Below, in pieces: positions 17,586 to 27,060 of a stretch of 64,000 nt of DNA. Below the pieces are notes generated by a model, which had not been told where the DNA came from, searched no databases, and saw nothing but the letters and a program-made list of their open reading frames with translations. Within the stretch, counting starts at the first letter, position 1. Every line of letters starts with the position of its first letter. A program made the position numbers and the translations under genes. Source of the DNA: Pseudomonas sp. S35 (GTDB lineage Bacteria; Pseudomonadota; Gammaproteobacteria; Pseudomonadales; Pseudomonadaceae); contig NZ_CP019431.1 in assembly GCF_009866765.1 (NCBI RefSeq), positions 2,604,001 to 2,668,000 on the forward strand. The letters run 5' to 3'.

Positions 17586-18851
17586 TCAGAACACGGCTTT
17601 TACCTGTAGGCCCAGGACCAGTGCGTTATCGATGTCGTCCCCCGAAAACGCCCCCGGCTCGATGATGTATTGCACATCCGGGCGCAGGGTCAGCCAGGGC
17701 GTGGCCTGGTAGCCGTAACTGAGTTCGATCAGTTGTTCGGCGTTGTCGAGGTTCGGGTAGGTGGCGCCTGCATTGAACGCCGCCAGTTCCTGTACGTCAC
17801 GGCTGCGCGGGTTCGGTACGGCGCGGCCATAGCCCAAGGCGAGGGTGTCGCGCGGTCGGCCTTCAAACGGTTTGTACAGCACCACGCCCGCGCCATACCA
17901 CTTGCTGAACGGCGACGCGGCTTCACTGGCGGCGGAGTATTGGCCGAAGGCGTGCAACACGCGGCCGGCGGATGAGTCGGATGCCCACACCGCCTGGTCG
18001 ATCAGCAGGTAGTGGCCGCCGCGACCGCTGACCTTCTCATCGCTGCCGATGCGTTTGACGTCGGAGCTGTCGTAGTAATAGCCCAGCTTGTACTCGCCCG
18101 GCAGGGTGCCTGCGTGTTTGTACACCAGTTCGATCGGCACCACGGTGCCGGTGGTGTGCTTGGGGCTCAGTTTCCAGGCGCGGCTGGAGTCGCCGTTGCT
18201 GTCGGGGTCGACATTGAACGCGGCCACCCGCAGTTGCCAGGCGGGCGAGAGGTCGTATTTGACCCGTGCGCCCAGTCGTGCGTTGGGGTAATTGGTCCAG
18301 CCGCTGCCGCCGGACATGTTCAGCGGGTGCCCGCAGAAACCCGCGTTCATGAAGTTGCACAAAATGCCGCTGTCGAGGCCGCCGAGGTCATTGCCCATGG
18401 CCATGTAGCCGAGCTTGACGTTGAGCGCCGGGGTGAACAGCGTGCGCTCGTAGCTCAGCTCGGTAAGGCGGGTGTAGAGCCCGCCGTAGTTTTCCTGGAT
18501 CGGCAGGCGGTTGCCCACCAGGTCTTCGGACGCGCTGTTGCCGCGACGGTCATTGACGGTGACCTGGATGCGGTCGCCGTGGGTGAAGCCGTAGAGCTTG
18601 CCCAGGTTGAACTGCACACCCAGCTTGAGGTTTTGTGAGTAGCGTGCCGAACGGTGCTGGCCGCCCTGGGCGTTGTAGGCGGTTTCGCCGCTGTAGTCGC
18701 CGGTCAAGCGTACGCCGCTGTCTTCCAGCTCGCGGCGCAGGCCGCCCCAGTCGCCGGTCAGGGTGGTGTCATCGGCTTGAGCGGGCAGGGCGGCGCTCAA
18801 GGCCACGCCCAGCAACAGGCGCCCAAGGGAAAGATGAGAAGAGGGGGTCAT
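17586..18851 (-). CDS. oprB: OprB-family carbohydrate porin
   Basis: Outer-membrane channel for glucose and other sugars. The signal peptide (LLLGVALSAALPAQA-DD) is followed by LTGDWGGLRRELEDSGVRL, the OprB N-terminal signature. Alternating beta-strands follow, and the C-terminus ends in Phe (GLQVKAVF), as for outer-membrane barrels. Length is 421 aa. It lies 54 nt downstream of gcd on the same strand, a known pairing that couples glucose entry to periplasmic oxidation. Confidence 0.93.
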   Translation of the reverse strand: MTPSSHLSLGRLLLGVALSAALPAQADDTTLTGDWGGLRRELEDSGVRLTGDYSGETAYNAQGGQHRSARYSQNLKLGVQFNLGKLYGFTHGDRIQVTVNDRRGNSASEDLVGNRLPIQENYGGLYTRLTELSYERTLFTPALNVKLGYMAMGNDLGGLDSGILCNFMNAGFCGHPLNMSGGSGWTNYPNARLGARVKYDLSPAWQLRVAAFNVDPDSNGDSSRAWKLSPKHTTGTVVPIELVYKHAGTLPGEYKLGYYYDSSDVKRIGSDEKVSGRGGHYLLIDQAVWASDSSAGRVLHAFGQYSAASEAASPFSKWYGAGVVLYKPFEGRPRDTLALGYGRAVPNPRSRDVQELAAFNAGATYPNLDNAEQLIELSYGYQATPWLTLRPDVQYIIEPGAFSGDDIDNALVLGLQVKAVF

Positions 18852-18905
18852 GCGGGGTTTTCCAAAGCAGAAGGCGCGGTGCAGGGTGCACCGCGCCTGG
18901 AGGGG

Positions 18906-21314
18906 TTATGGCAGGGCGTAGGCGATCACATAGTCGCCACGGTCAGTGGACTGGCGTGCACCGCCGGCGGTGATGACCACGTACTGCTTGCCGGTTTTTG
19001 GCGACACATAGGTCATCGGGCCACCTTGGCTGCCGACGGGCAGGCGGGCTTTCCAGACTTCATCACCGTTGCCGCTGTTGAAGGCGCGCAGGTAGAAGTC
19101 CTGGGTGCCGGCGATAAAGATCAGGCCGCCCTGGGTCGACAGCGTGCCGCCGAGGGTCGGCAGGCCGATCTTGATCGGCAGGTGCATGCGGATGCCCAGC
19201 GGGCCGGTGTCTTCAACGGTGCCGACGGGTACTTGCCAGGCGACCTTCTGAGTCTTCATGTCGATAGCGGTCAGGGTGCCGAATGGCGGCGCCTGGCACG
19301 GAATGCCGGCCACCGACAGGAAGCGGTTTTTGTTCACCGCATACGGTGTGCCTTTGAGCGGCACGGCGCCCATGCCGGTGTTCAGCGCTTCGCCACCGGA
19401 CGAGGTTTGGGCATTTTTCTGCGCCGGCACCATCTGGATCCACAGGCCCAGGCGCATGTCGTTGACGAAGATAAAGCCGTGCACCGGGTCGGTGGAAATA
19501 CTGCCCCAGTTCATGCCGCCCAGGGAGCCGGGGAAGCTCAGGGATTTATCGGTGCCCGGCGCGGTATACAGGCCGTCGTAGCGCATGCCTTTGAAGTCGA
19601 TGCGGCACAGCAACTGATCGTACGGGGTGGCGCCCCACATGTCCGATTCAGTCAGGGTCTGTGCGCCGATCTGCGGCATGCCCACCGATTTAGGCTGGGT
19701 CGGCGAGTACGGCTCGTTGGGGATGTTGGCCGCCTTGACCGGGACTTCTTTTACGTCAGTCAGTGGTTGGCCGGTGGCGCGGTCGAGCACATAGATCTGC
19801 CCGGCCTTGGTGCCGATCACCACCGCGGGTACAGCCTTGTCACTGCCCGGTGGGGTGAAGTCGATCAGGCTCGGCTGCATCGGCAGGTCGAAGTCCCACA
19901 GGTCGTTGTGGACGGTCTGGTAGACCCACTTTTCAGCACCGCTGGAGGCATCCAGGGCCAGTACCGAGGCGCCGTATTTGTGGTTGAGCTGGGTGCGCTC
20001 TACGCCGTAGATGTCGGTGGACGAGCTGCCCATCGGCAGGAAAATCGTGTTCATCCGCGGGTCGTAGGACATCGGCGCCCAGCTGTTCGGCGTGCTGCGC
20101 ACATAGGTGCTGTCGCCAGTCGGGGCCTGTTTGTCTTGCGGGTTGCCCGGGTCGAAGGCCCAGCGCATTTGGCCGCTGATCACGTCAAAACCACGGATCA
20201 CGCCGCCTGGCATGTCGGTCTGCACGTTATCCGCGACACGGCCGCCGACGACAACGGTGGTGCCGGCGATCAATGGGGCGGAGGAGAGCTGGTAGTAGCT
20301 GTCTGGCACATTGCCCAGGCCGGCTTTCAAATCCACTTGGCCGTGGGTGCCGAAGTCTTCGCAGAATTTACCGGTGTCGGCATCGACCGCGATCAGGCGT
20401 GCATCAATGGTGTTGGTCAGCAGGCGACGCTGGCACTGCGCACCGGGCGCAACCGTGGCCGCAATGATCGGCGAGCTGTTGGGCTGGGTCGGTTGGGCAA
20501 TCGGCGCGCTGGCATCGAAGTACGCCATGCCACGGCAACGCTGCCACACCGCCGATTTGGCGTTGACTTCGTTCTTCCACAGCTCTTTGCCGGTGTCGGC
20601 GTCAAGGGCGATCAGGTTGTTGTGCGGCGTGCAGATGAACACTTTGTTGCCGATCTGCAGGGGCGTCAGTTGATCTTCGGCGCCGTTGCCGTCGCTGATC
20701 GCCACGTCACCGGTGTGGTAGGTCCAGGCGACTTTGAGCGTGTTGACGGTGTCGCGGTTGATCTGGTCCAGCGCCGCAAAACGGCTGCCGCCTTCGGTGT
20801 TGCCGTAGTGCGCCCAATCTTTCTGCGCATCGGCCGCAGCCACGGGCGTGACGCCTGGGCCGGCACCGGTCGGGGCGACGCTTGGGTGGGCGACAAACAT
20901 ATTGCCCGCTGCCACCGCCACGCCGACCGCCAACACGGCAGCGACGCCATAGGCACCGCGTGCAGGCTTGCCGACCAGCAGCGGATACACCAGCGCCACG
21001 ACCATGCCGATGGCTGCAAACATGAACACGCGCGAGAACAGCGGCCAGAACACCAGGCCCACATCCGCCACGGCCCAAATGGCTGTGCCGACCAGGAACG
21101 CGGCAAACAACCACGCGCCGGCCGGTTTGCTGCGGGCAATCAACAGCCCGGCAAGCGCCATCGCCACGCCGCCGATCAGGAAGTACCAGGAACCGCCCAG
21201 GCTGACCAATTTGGCGCCGCCGACGGCGAGGGCGAGGCCGAGCAGGGCGATGATAACGCCCAGGCCCAGCAGTAAGAATCTAGAGGCGCCAGTGGCGCGC
21301 GATGCTCGTTTCAT
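18906..21314 (-). CDS. gcd: Membrane-bound PQQ-dependent glucose dehydrogenase
   Basis: Oxidises glucose to gluconolactone on the periplasmic face and passes electrons to ubiquinone. The first 140 or so residues form about five membrane helices. The remainder is a PQQ beta-propeller with WAHYGNTEGGSRFAALDQIN, GADL-like propeller repeats such as GKELWKNEVN, and the terminal GDYVIAYALP. Length of 802 aa matches the family. It needs PQQ; no pqq genes are in the window. The upstream 240 bp contain no gene. Confidence 0.96.
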   Translation of the reverse strand: MKRASRATGASRFLLLGLGVIIALLGLALAVGGAKLVSLGGSWYFLIGGVAMALAGLLIARSKPAGAWLFAAFLVGTAIWAVADVGLVFWPLFSRVFMFAAIGMVVALVYPLLVGKPARGAYGVAAVLAVGVAVAAGNMFVAHPSVAPTGAGPGVTPVAAADAQKDWAHYGNTEGGSRFAALDQINRDTVNTLKVAWTYHTGDVAISDGNGAEDQLTPLQIGNKVFICTPHNNLIALDADTGKELWKNEVNAKSAVWQRCRGMAYFDASAPIAQPTQPNSSPIIAATVAPGAQCQRRLLTNTIDARLIAVDADTGKFCEDFGTHGQVDLKAGLGNVPDSYYQLSSAPLIAGTTVVVGGRVADNVQTDMPGGVIRGFDVISGQMRWAFDPGNPQDKQAPTGDSTYVRSTPNSWAPMSYDPRMNTIFLPMGSSSTDIYGVERTQLNHKYGASVLALDASSGAEKWVYQTVHNDLWDFDLPMQPSLIDFTPPGSDKAVPAVVIGTKAGQIYVLDRATGQPLTDVKEVPVKAANIPNEPYSPTQPKSVGMPQIGAQTLTESDMWGATPYDQLLCRIDFKGMRYDGLYTAPGTDKSLSFPGSLGGMNWGSISTDPVHGFIFVNDMRLGLWIQMVPAQKNAQTSSGGEALNTGMGAVPLKGTPYAVNKNRFLSVAGIPCQAPPFGTLTAIDMKTQKVAWQVPVGTVEDTGPLGIRMHLPIKIGLPTLGGTLSTQGGLIFIAGTQDFYLRAFNSGNGDEVWKARLPVGSQGGPMTYVSPKTGKQYVVITAGGARQSTDRGDYVIAYALP

Positions 21315-21490
21315 GTCGAAAGGACTCGAATGTGAGAGGGCAAAGACGCGATTTTAGCAAGATAAGTAACTGGTTAGTACATTAGAGTCCTGCAATAGAC
21401 TATTACAGGTGCTGCGATGATGGGCTGAGGCTAAATGTCGCGTGTGTGGGGGGGAGTGTAGGTCGCTTTGCTGATTTTGGCGGGAGGCGT

Positions 21491-21546
21491 ACGTCGAGGC
21501 AGAATGTGGGCGCGAGCAAACTCGATCCTGCATTCTGCCTCGACGT
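21491..21546. repeat. Long hairpin downstream of chemoreceptor gene
   Basis: The 16-bp arms 21491-21506 (ACGTCGAGGCAGAATG) and 21531-21546 are exact complements, with an inner GCGAG-CAAA-CTCG stem. The hairpin lies 10 nt after the stop of the minus-strand chemoreceptor gene. There is no T-run, so it may be an mRNA-protecting hairpin more than a terminator. Confidence 0.6.
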
Positions 21547-21555
21547 TGAAGCTGC

Positions 21556-23499
21556 TTAGAACTTGAACCGGCCCACCAACCCCTTGAGCTGACCGGAAAT
21601 ATCCGTCAAACGACCTGACCCAGTCTGCGCCGAGTGGGCGAAGCCTTCGACCAGTTGTGCATCGGCATGGATCTGCGCGATGTGGCGGTTGATCTCTTCG
21701 GCCACTTGGTGCTGCTCCTCGGCGGCCGTGGCGATCTGGGTGTTCTGGTCGCGGATCGAGTCCACCGAACCACGGATCTTGTCGAAGCTGTCGCGGGCCT
21801 GCTGGATGCGTTCCACGCTGGTGTGGGACACCAGCAGGCTACCTTGCATCTGCTGCGTGACTTCCTGGGTGCGGCGGGCGAGGTTGCCCAGCAGGCTGTC
21901 GATTTCACCGGTGGAATCCGCCGTACGGCGCGCCAGGGCGCGGACTTCGTCGGCTACCACGGCGAAGCCGCGGCCCTGGTCACCGGCACGTGCGGCTTCA
22001 ATCGCGGCGTTGAGTGCCAGCAGGTTGGTCTGCTCGGCAATCGAGCGGATGGTGTCGAGGATGGTGTTGATGTTCTGGCTGTCCTGCTCCAGCAGTTGCA
22101 TGGTCTGGGTCGACTTCTGCAGGTCTTCGCTGAGCTTGAGCACACTGCCGGTGGCTTCGCCGATGTGGTGCTGGCCGTCGTGCACGTCGCGGTAGCCTTC
22201 GTCGGCACTGGTGGCTGCGGCGCTGCACGAGCGTGCGACTTCGTTGGCAGTGGCGACCATTTCGTTGAACGCAGTGCTCACCAGCTCCACCGCTTCACGC
22301 TGGCGACCGGCGGCCTGGTTCATATTGTTGGCCACTTCACTGGTGTCGGCGGCGGCGGTTTGCAGGTCGGAGGAGGCGTTGCCGATGCGCTGCACCAACT
22401 GCGCAATCATGCTCAGGAACTGGTTGAACCAGCCCGCGAGGGTGGCGGTTTCGTCCTTGCCCTGTACCTTGAGTTGGCGCGTGAGGTCGCCTTCGCCTTC
22501 GGCGATTTCTTGCAGGCCCTCGGCCACGCCACGGATCGGACGCACGATGACGCTGGCGAAACTGGCCCCGACAATCGCAAAGACCACCGCCAGCGCGGCG
22601 GCAATTGCTGCGATCAGCCAGGTGAGGCTGGTGGCGCCGGCCATCACTTCGTCACGTTTGATCAGGCCGATAAAGCGCCAGCCCAGGTCTTTGGAACTGA
22701 CCACGTTGGCCATGTAGGCCACGCCGTCGATGTCGATCTGGGTCACACCGTCGCCGCGCTTGGACAGTTCGGCGTAGTTGGGGCCCAGGTCGGCCAGGGG
22801 CTTGAAGTTATGCTTGGCATCGCTGGGGTCTACCAGCACGTTGCCGTTGGCTTCCACCAGCATCAGGTAGCCGCTGTCGCCCAGCTTGATGTTGCGCACC
22901 AGCTCGGTGAGCTGCTTGAGCGACACGTCCAGGCCAACCACGCCCAGGATGTTGCCAGTGGCATCGGCGACGGTGTGCACGGTGCCGATCAATACGACGT
23001 CGTCCGGCGCCCAGTAATAGGCGCCAGTGCGCACGGTAGCGCCCGGTGCGGCGATGGCGGCTTTGTACCAAGGGCGCACGCGTGGGTCGTAGTTGTTAAG
23101 TTTGGTGTCGTCCGGCCAGCTGGCGTAACCACCATCGCTTAGGCCCAAGGACAGGTAGGCGGTGCTCGGATGGCTTTTGGCGAATTGGTCGAAGATATCC
23201 AGCAGTTCTTTGTTGGTGGGCGTGAGGGGAATCTGTGCGGCGTCGGCGCCGGCGTAGCTCTTCAGACCCTTGGCCGCGATAACGCGCGGGTCCTTGGCCA
23301 TAAAGTCGACGTTCTGGCTGATGCCGTCGAAAAACTGCTTCATGCCATTGTCGATCTGGCGGATCTCGCGGCCGCTGCTGTCGAGGAAATTGGCCTGGGC
23401 CCCCTCGCGCAGGTTCAACACTACCAACACGGCGACCAGGATGACGGGGACGCACGCGATAGCCGCGAACGCCCAGGTCAGCTTCTGCTTGATATTCAT
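21556..23499 (-). CDS. Methyl-accepting chemotaxis protein with dCache sensor
   Basis: Chemoreceptor of 647 aa. TM1 lies at about 9-31 and a periplasmic double-Cache domain at about 35-275, containing [10 protein letters not shown] and a GLDVSL Asp as in amino-acid-type dCache domains. TM2 is followed by HAMP and a signalling domain with the highly conserved hairpin tip [18 protein letters not shown]. The start at 23499 is set by AGGTGAAG just upstream; the open frame continues further up but is not family-like. The ligand cannot be named from sequence alone. It has no clear operon partner. Confidence 0.94.
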   Translation of the reverse strand: MNIKQKLTWAFAAIACVPVILVAVLVVLNLREGAQANFLDSSGREIRQIDNGMKQFFDGISQNVDFMAKDPRVIAAKGLKSYAGADAAQIPLTPTNKELLDIFDQFAKSHPSTAYLSLGLSDGGYASWPDDTKLNNYDPRVRPWYKAAIAAPGATVRTGAYYWAPDDVVLIGTVHTVADATGNILGVVGLDVSLKQLTELVRNIKLGDSGYLMLVEANGNVLVDPSDAKHNFKPLADLGPNYAELSKRGDGVTQIDIDGVAYMANVVSSKDLGWRFIGLIKRDEVMAGATSLTWLIAAIAAALAVVFAIVGASFASVIVRPIRGVAEGLQEIAEGEGDLTRQLKVQGKDETATLAGWFNQFLSMIAQLVQRIGNASSDLQTAAADTSEVANNMNQAAGRQREAVELVSTAFNEMVATANEVARSCSAAATSADEGYRDVHDGQHHIGEATGSVLKLSEDLQKSTQTMQLLEQDSQNINTILDTIRSIAEQTNLLALNAAIEAARAGDQGRGFAVVADEVRALARRTADSTGEIDSLLGNLARRTQEVTQQMQGSLLVSHTSVERIQQARDSFDKIRGSVDSIRDQNTQIATAAEEQHQVAEEINRHIAQIHADAQLVEGFAHSAQTGSGRLTDISGQLKGLVGRFKF

Positions 23500-23642
23500 G
23501 ACTTCACCTGCGGAGTATTTATAGTTTTGGCAAGGCAGTGGGTAGCGCAGAGCGTCGCATGTGTTGTTATGAGGGGGTGTGGCCCATGCGTACCCCCGGT
23601 TTATCGACCGAGGAGTCACGCACTTTAGGGCTGGTTTGGTGA

Positions 23643-24533
23643 TCAGCCGATTTGGTCGTCGGCCAGGGCGTCGCGGCGCATCGATTGCAGGTTTTTTTCG
23701 ATGGTTTCGCAGATGGCTTCCATCTGGATCTGGTGTTCGCTGGAGCGGAACGGGCTTTGCAGATCGGTGCCGATGCGTTCGATGGCCAGCAGCATAAAGC
23801 CCACCACCGTGGATGCCAGCGGGGTGAACCAGCCCAAGGATTCCACGAGCCCCACCGGTACGATCAGGCAGAACAGCGAGATGAACAGCCGCGGGAAATA
23901 CACGTACGGGTAGGGCAGTGGCGTGTTGGCAATGCGCTCCATGCCGCCTTGGGCGTTGGACAGGTCCACCAGGGTCGACTCCAGCCGCGCCAGGCGAATG
24001 CTGTCCAGGTGGCCGGCCTTGTATTCGCGGGCCAATATCGCCGCCGAGCCGGTAAGAATGTCGTTGGCAAAGTTATTGGTGGCGCCGTTGCGCGCGAACT
24101 CCTCGGTCGGGATAAATGCGCGCACTTCATCCGGGCATGGCTCGCCCTTGAGGTGCGCGGCCAGGCAATTTACGTAAGCCACGTGGCGGCGCAGCAGGGT
24201 GGATTTGACCGGGTTCACTTCGCTGCCGGGGTCGTCCAGCAGCGTTAGCACCTGGCGCGCAAAGCTGCGCGAGTTGTTGACCATCGCGCCCCACAGCGTG
24301 CGGGCCTCCCACCAGCGGTTATAGGCGCTGCTGTTGCGAAAACTGATCAACACAATCAGCGCCGAACCCAGCAAGGTGAGCGGCATCAGCGGCAAGTTGA
24401 CCTTGGCGTTGAGAAACAGCATGAAATCCACCGTCACGGCGATATCCCACAGCAACAGCCAGAACAGCGACCAGCCTACGTAGCCCATGGTCTTGATGAT
24501 CAGGCGGTACTTTTTGATGATGGCGGCTTTCAA
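23643..24533 (-). CDS. Bestrophin-like membrane protein (YneE family)
   Basis: A 296-aa protein with N-terminal hydrophobic segments and the bestrophin-family motifs [14 protein letters not shown] and [12 protein letters not shown]. Bacterial relatives form pentameric ion channels, mostly for anions or cations by species. Transported ion and physiological role here are unknown. It stands alone between the chemoreceptor and a divergent two-gene unit; the 230-bp gap after it has no gene. Confidence 0.88.
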   Translation of the reverse strand: MKAAIIKKYRLIIKTMGYVGWSLFWLLLWDIAVTVDFMLFLNAKVNLPLMPLTLLGSALIVLISFRNSSAYNRWWEARTLWGAMVNNSRSFARQVLTLLDDPGSEVNPVKSTLLRRHVAYVNCLAAHLKGEPCPDEVRAFIPTEEFARNGATNNFANDILTGSAAILAREYKAGHLDSIRLARLESTLVDLSNAQGGMERIANTPLPYPYVYFPRLFISLFCLIVPVGLVESLGWFTPLASTVVGFMLLAIERIGTDLQSPFRSSEHQIQMEAICETIEKNLQSMRRDALADDQIG

Positions 24534-24765
24534 ACGACAACCTCGCGGTAAGCGGTAAGCAACAGTGCCTTAGCTCGGACGCCGGGTTGGGGGGAAGGTT
24601 CGCTGGGGAACTGAAACGGTTAAGCCAGTTCGGGATGTTGGAACAATTTTGGTAGCGACGATGTCCTTTTGCTTAATCGCGATAGATTGCGCTCAAGGCA
24701 AAACGCCATTACCGGTACTGCATTGAGATCAGTGAATCCAAGTTGTTTGATCAGGGCTCTTTCTC

Positions 24766-25629
24766 ATGTGTGGCAGTTCGTTGAAGTTGGCGATGGAACA
24801 TACGGCGCAGGCGTTTGAGCGCCATGTGGAATTTGAAGCCTGTGTGCGTAATCATTACACAATGTTACTGGGGCCCTATTCAAAAAGAGCGTTTTTCTAC
24901 AAGACGGCACTGAAGTTCAACCGTTTGATGGTGTCCTTTACGTTATTGAGCACGTATTTCTCCCAACCGGTGCCATTGCTGTCGCACGTGAAAGAGTTTT
25001 GCGTGGCGCGCAGGTTCTGTTCGAAAAACAGCCTGGAATCGATATTTCTGCTGTTCAGGGCGTTGGGCTTCATGAAGGTGGCGGGGCATCCGGATGACAG
25101 CCGCTTGCGCGTGTTCAGCCCGTCGTCCCAGGCCTGTCGGGAAATCAGGCTGATGCTCGCGTCGGTGGTCGAACCACTGGCGGTGATGTGCGCCGATGAA
25201 GCGGTTTGCCGCGACTTGAACGCGTTGGATGACCGTGCGTACCTCGCCCGTTACTTCAAAGGTTATTCGACGCTGCTCACTGACAATCTGACGATTGATC
25301 TGTTGCTGCCTGACTGTTATTGGCTGGTAAAACGCGATGCTGGGCATATGTTGATGTTGGCGATTTATAACGACGCGTGTTCCCTGGATAACCAGGGCGC
25401 AAGTTTCAGGGCGTCGTCGTATCTTTCAATCGCCGAGCAATTGTCCGTGTCTAAAACCCACGTTATTCGTCTGGTTCAGGAAGGCGCTGACAGGGGTTAT
25501 TTCAAAATTCACTCAAAGACAATACTCGAGGTGTTACCACCGTTTATTCATCTGGTAAGACGCTTTATGGCGTATTCGTTTGCAACTTGCTTGCTCAGTC
25601 TGCAATTGAGTCAGGCCGACAGTCAGTAG
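24766..25629 (+). CDS. Uncharacterised protein with C-terminal helix-turn-helix-like segment
   Basis: I do not recognise the family. The 287-aa product is Leu/Phe-rich without a signal peptide. Residues about 217-250 (SIAEQLSVSKTHVIRLVQEG) look like a winged-HTH recognition unit, so a DNA-binding role is plausible. The N-terminal 200 residues show no motif that I can name. The ribosome site is poor, and an ATG nine codons later is an alternative start. It lies 26 nt before a diguanylate cyclase gene on the same strand, so the two are probably co-transcribed and may form a control pair. Base composition is somewhat lower in GC than its neighbours. Confidence 0.7.
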   Translation: MCGSSLKLAMEHTAQAFERHVEFEACVRNHYTMLLGPYSKRAFFYKTALKFNRLMVSFTLLSTYFSQPVPLLSHVKEFCVARRFCSKNSLESIFLLFRALGFMKVAGHPDDSRLRVFSPSSQACREIRLMLASVVEPLAVMCADEAVCRDLNALDDRAYLARYFKGYSTLLTDNLTIDLLLPDCYWLVKRDAGHMLMLAIYNDACSLDNQGASFRASSYLSIAEQLSVSKTHVIRLVQEGADRGYFKIHSKTILEVLPPFIHLVRRFMAYSFATCLLSLQLSQADSQ

Positions 25630-25655
25630 GCTACTTATTTGCAAGGAGTGAAGGG

Positions 25656-26684
25656 GTGCCAGCTATTTTGAAACTCAGGCCACGGATGCAAAGGCTATTG
25701 TCGCCCGCGATCGCACAGGCCGAGCTTATCGGGATTATTGCGTGGGTTGGAGTGCTGATGGCTGATCACGCTAAGCTGCTGGGCGTGCAGGCCGTCATTG
25801 TCACCCTCTGTCTGGTCGTTGTGTATCGGCTTCACCGACGCGTCACTCACTATTACGTGTGGCGGGCGCTGGGGTTGGTCTACATGGCGCTGTTGACGGC
25901 CGGGTTTACCTACGTCGTTCGCACCGACCCGCAGTTGCAGGTGTTTGCCTTGCCGCTGGCAGTGACCTTGGTGGCGTGCAGTGCAATTCTGTTTATCGCG
26001 GTCCAGGACTTTCTGGTGTGCGCGATCGCGGTGTGGTTAATGACCTGGCCCCATATTCCGGTAGGCCTTTACCAAGGCGTCGACATCTACTTGTTCATCT
26101 TTTGCGCGGCGTCCGTTTCGATTGGCTGCGTTCTTAATGTGTCCTACCTGAAAAACCTGCGCTCGGTGTTGTTGGTCGAGAGTGAGTTTCGGGTACTGGC
26201 TGAAACAGACTACCTGACCTCCATCCTGAATCGACGCGCCTTTATGGAGAGCTTCGCCGCGTTGCTTGCGGCAGGCGAGAGCGGCTATTTCATGATGTTG
26301 GACATCGATAGCTTCAAGTTGAAGAACGACCAGTTCGGCCACGATGTCGGCGACACGATCCTCTGCGCTATGGCCGGTTGCCTCAAATCCACACCGGGCA
26401 GCTATAGCTTCGGCAGGATCGGCGGCGAGGAGTTCGGTGTGCTGTTGGTGGGCGATGACCCTTCAGTCGCCAGTGATTTCGCGCTACGTCTGTTGCAGTC
26501 GATCCGTTGCAGTGTGGCCCCGCCTCACCACTACACCTGCAGCGCGGGCATGGCGCGGTTTTCGGCGGGTGCCGATCTATCGGCGGTGCTCAAATGTGCC
26601 GACCGCAACCTGTATGCCTCCAAGCACAACGGCAAAGACCGCGTGTACCTGGACGGTGAGGCAATCAGCCTCAGTGCTGGCTGA
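25656..26684 (+). CDS. Membrane-anchored diguanylate cyclase (GGDEF)
   Basis: Makes cyclic di-GMP. The start is placed at GTG 25656 because AAGGAG lies 7 nt upstream; the longer ATG frame from 25587 would overlap the previous gene by 43 nt. Residues about 12-170 hold some six hydrophobic helices. The GGDEF domain follows, with DIDSFKLKNDQFGHDVGD and active-site motif GGEEF. No RxxD inhibitory site is seen five residues before it. The 342-aa protein has no recognised sensor domain besides its membrane part. The 3' end overlaps the convergent ArsR gene by 14 nt. Confidence 0.9.
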   Translation: MPAILKLRPRMQRLLSPAIAQAELIGIIAWVGVLMADHAKLLGVQAVIVTLCLVVVYRLHRRVTHYYVWRALGLVYMALLTAGFTYVVRTDPQLQVFALPLAVTLVACSAILFIAVQDFLVCAIAVWLMTWPHIPVGLYQGVDIYLFIFCAASVSIGCVLNVSYLKNLRSVLLVESEFRVLAETDYLTSILNRRAFMESFAALLAAGESGYFMMLDIDSFKLKNDQFGHDVGDTILCAMAGCLKSTPGSYSFGRIGGEEFGVLLVGDDPSVASDFALRLLQSIRCSVAPPHHYTCSAGMARFSAGADLSAVLKCADRNLYASKHNGKDRVYLDGEAISLSAG

Positions 26685-26970
26685 GAACACTGGCGAGCAA
26701 CCCCGGAAACCGACTGTCCAGCTCTTCTCTGCGCAACGAGTTCAGATGGGTCGTGCCCACGCTGCGGGTGTGCACCAGGCCGGCATCGCGCAATACCCGG
26801 AAGTGGTGGGACATGCTCGACTTGGGGCGCCCACCGTCCAACTCGCCACAGGTTGCCTCTGGCACGCCGGCCAGGCAGCGGACGATGTCCAGGCGCACCG
26901 GATCACTCAGGGCGTACAGCAGACGCTCTAAGGTCAAGTCTTGAAGGGCAGGGTGTTTGAAGGCTCGCAT
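26671..26970 (-). CDS. ArsR-family transcriptional regulator
   Basis: A 99-aa winged-helix repressor: LLYALSDPVRLDIVRCLAG opens the fold and SSMSHHFRVLRDAGLVHTRSVG is the recognition helix and wing. No CxC metal site of the arsenic or cadmium type is present, so it is probably a redox or small-molecule sensor. The start at 26970 (MRAFKHP) is preferred; an in-frame ATG at 27009 would add 13 residues. It diverges from xenA, and the palindrome in between suggests joint control of both genes. Confidence 0.88.
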   Translation of the reverse strand: MRAFKHPALQDLTLERLLYALSDPVRLDIVRCLAGVPEATCGELDGGRPKSSMSHHFRVLRDAGLVHTRSVGTTHLNSLRREELDSRFPGLLASVLSQH

Positions 26971-27010
26971 GGGGACGGATGATAACAGGGGGGTATCGCT
27001 GAATACCATT

Positions 27011-27028
27011 GTTCGATTACCATCGAAC
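27011..27028. promoter_or_regulatory. Palindromic operator between arsR-type gene and xenA
   Basis: GTTCGAT at 27011-27017 and ATCGAAC at 27022-27028 form a perfect 7-bp inverted repeat with a 4-bp spacer; a further ATCGAA-like half lies at about 27029. Position between two divergent starts and symmetry fit the ArsR-type regulator. Confidence 0.55.
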
Positions 27029-27060
27029 TATCGAATCACCCACTTGCTGCTGGAGTCCCC

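Noticed and set aside
18654..21275. An 873-codon open frame opposite gcd
   Set aside because: Same antisense artefact; composition is His/Gly/Val-rich and gcd is complete on the other strand.
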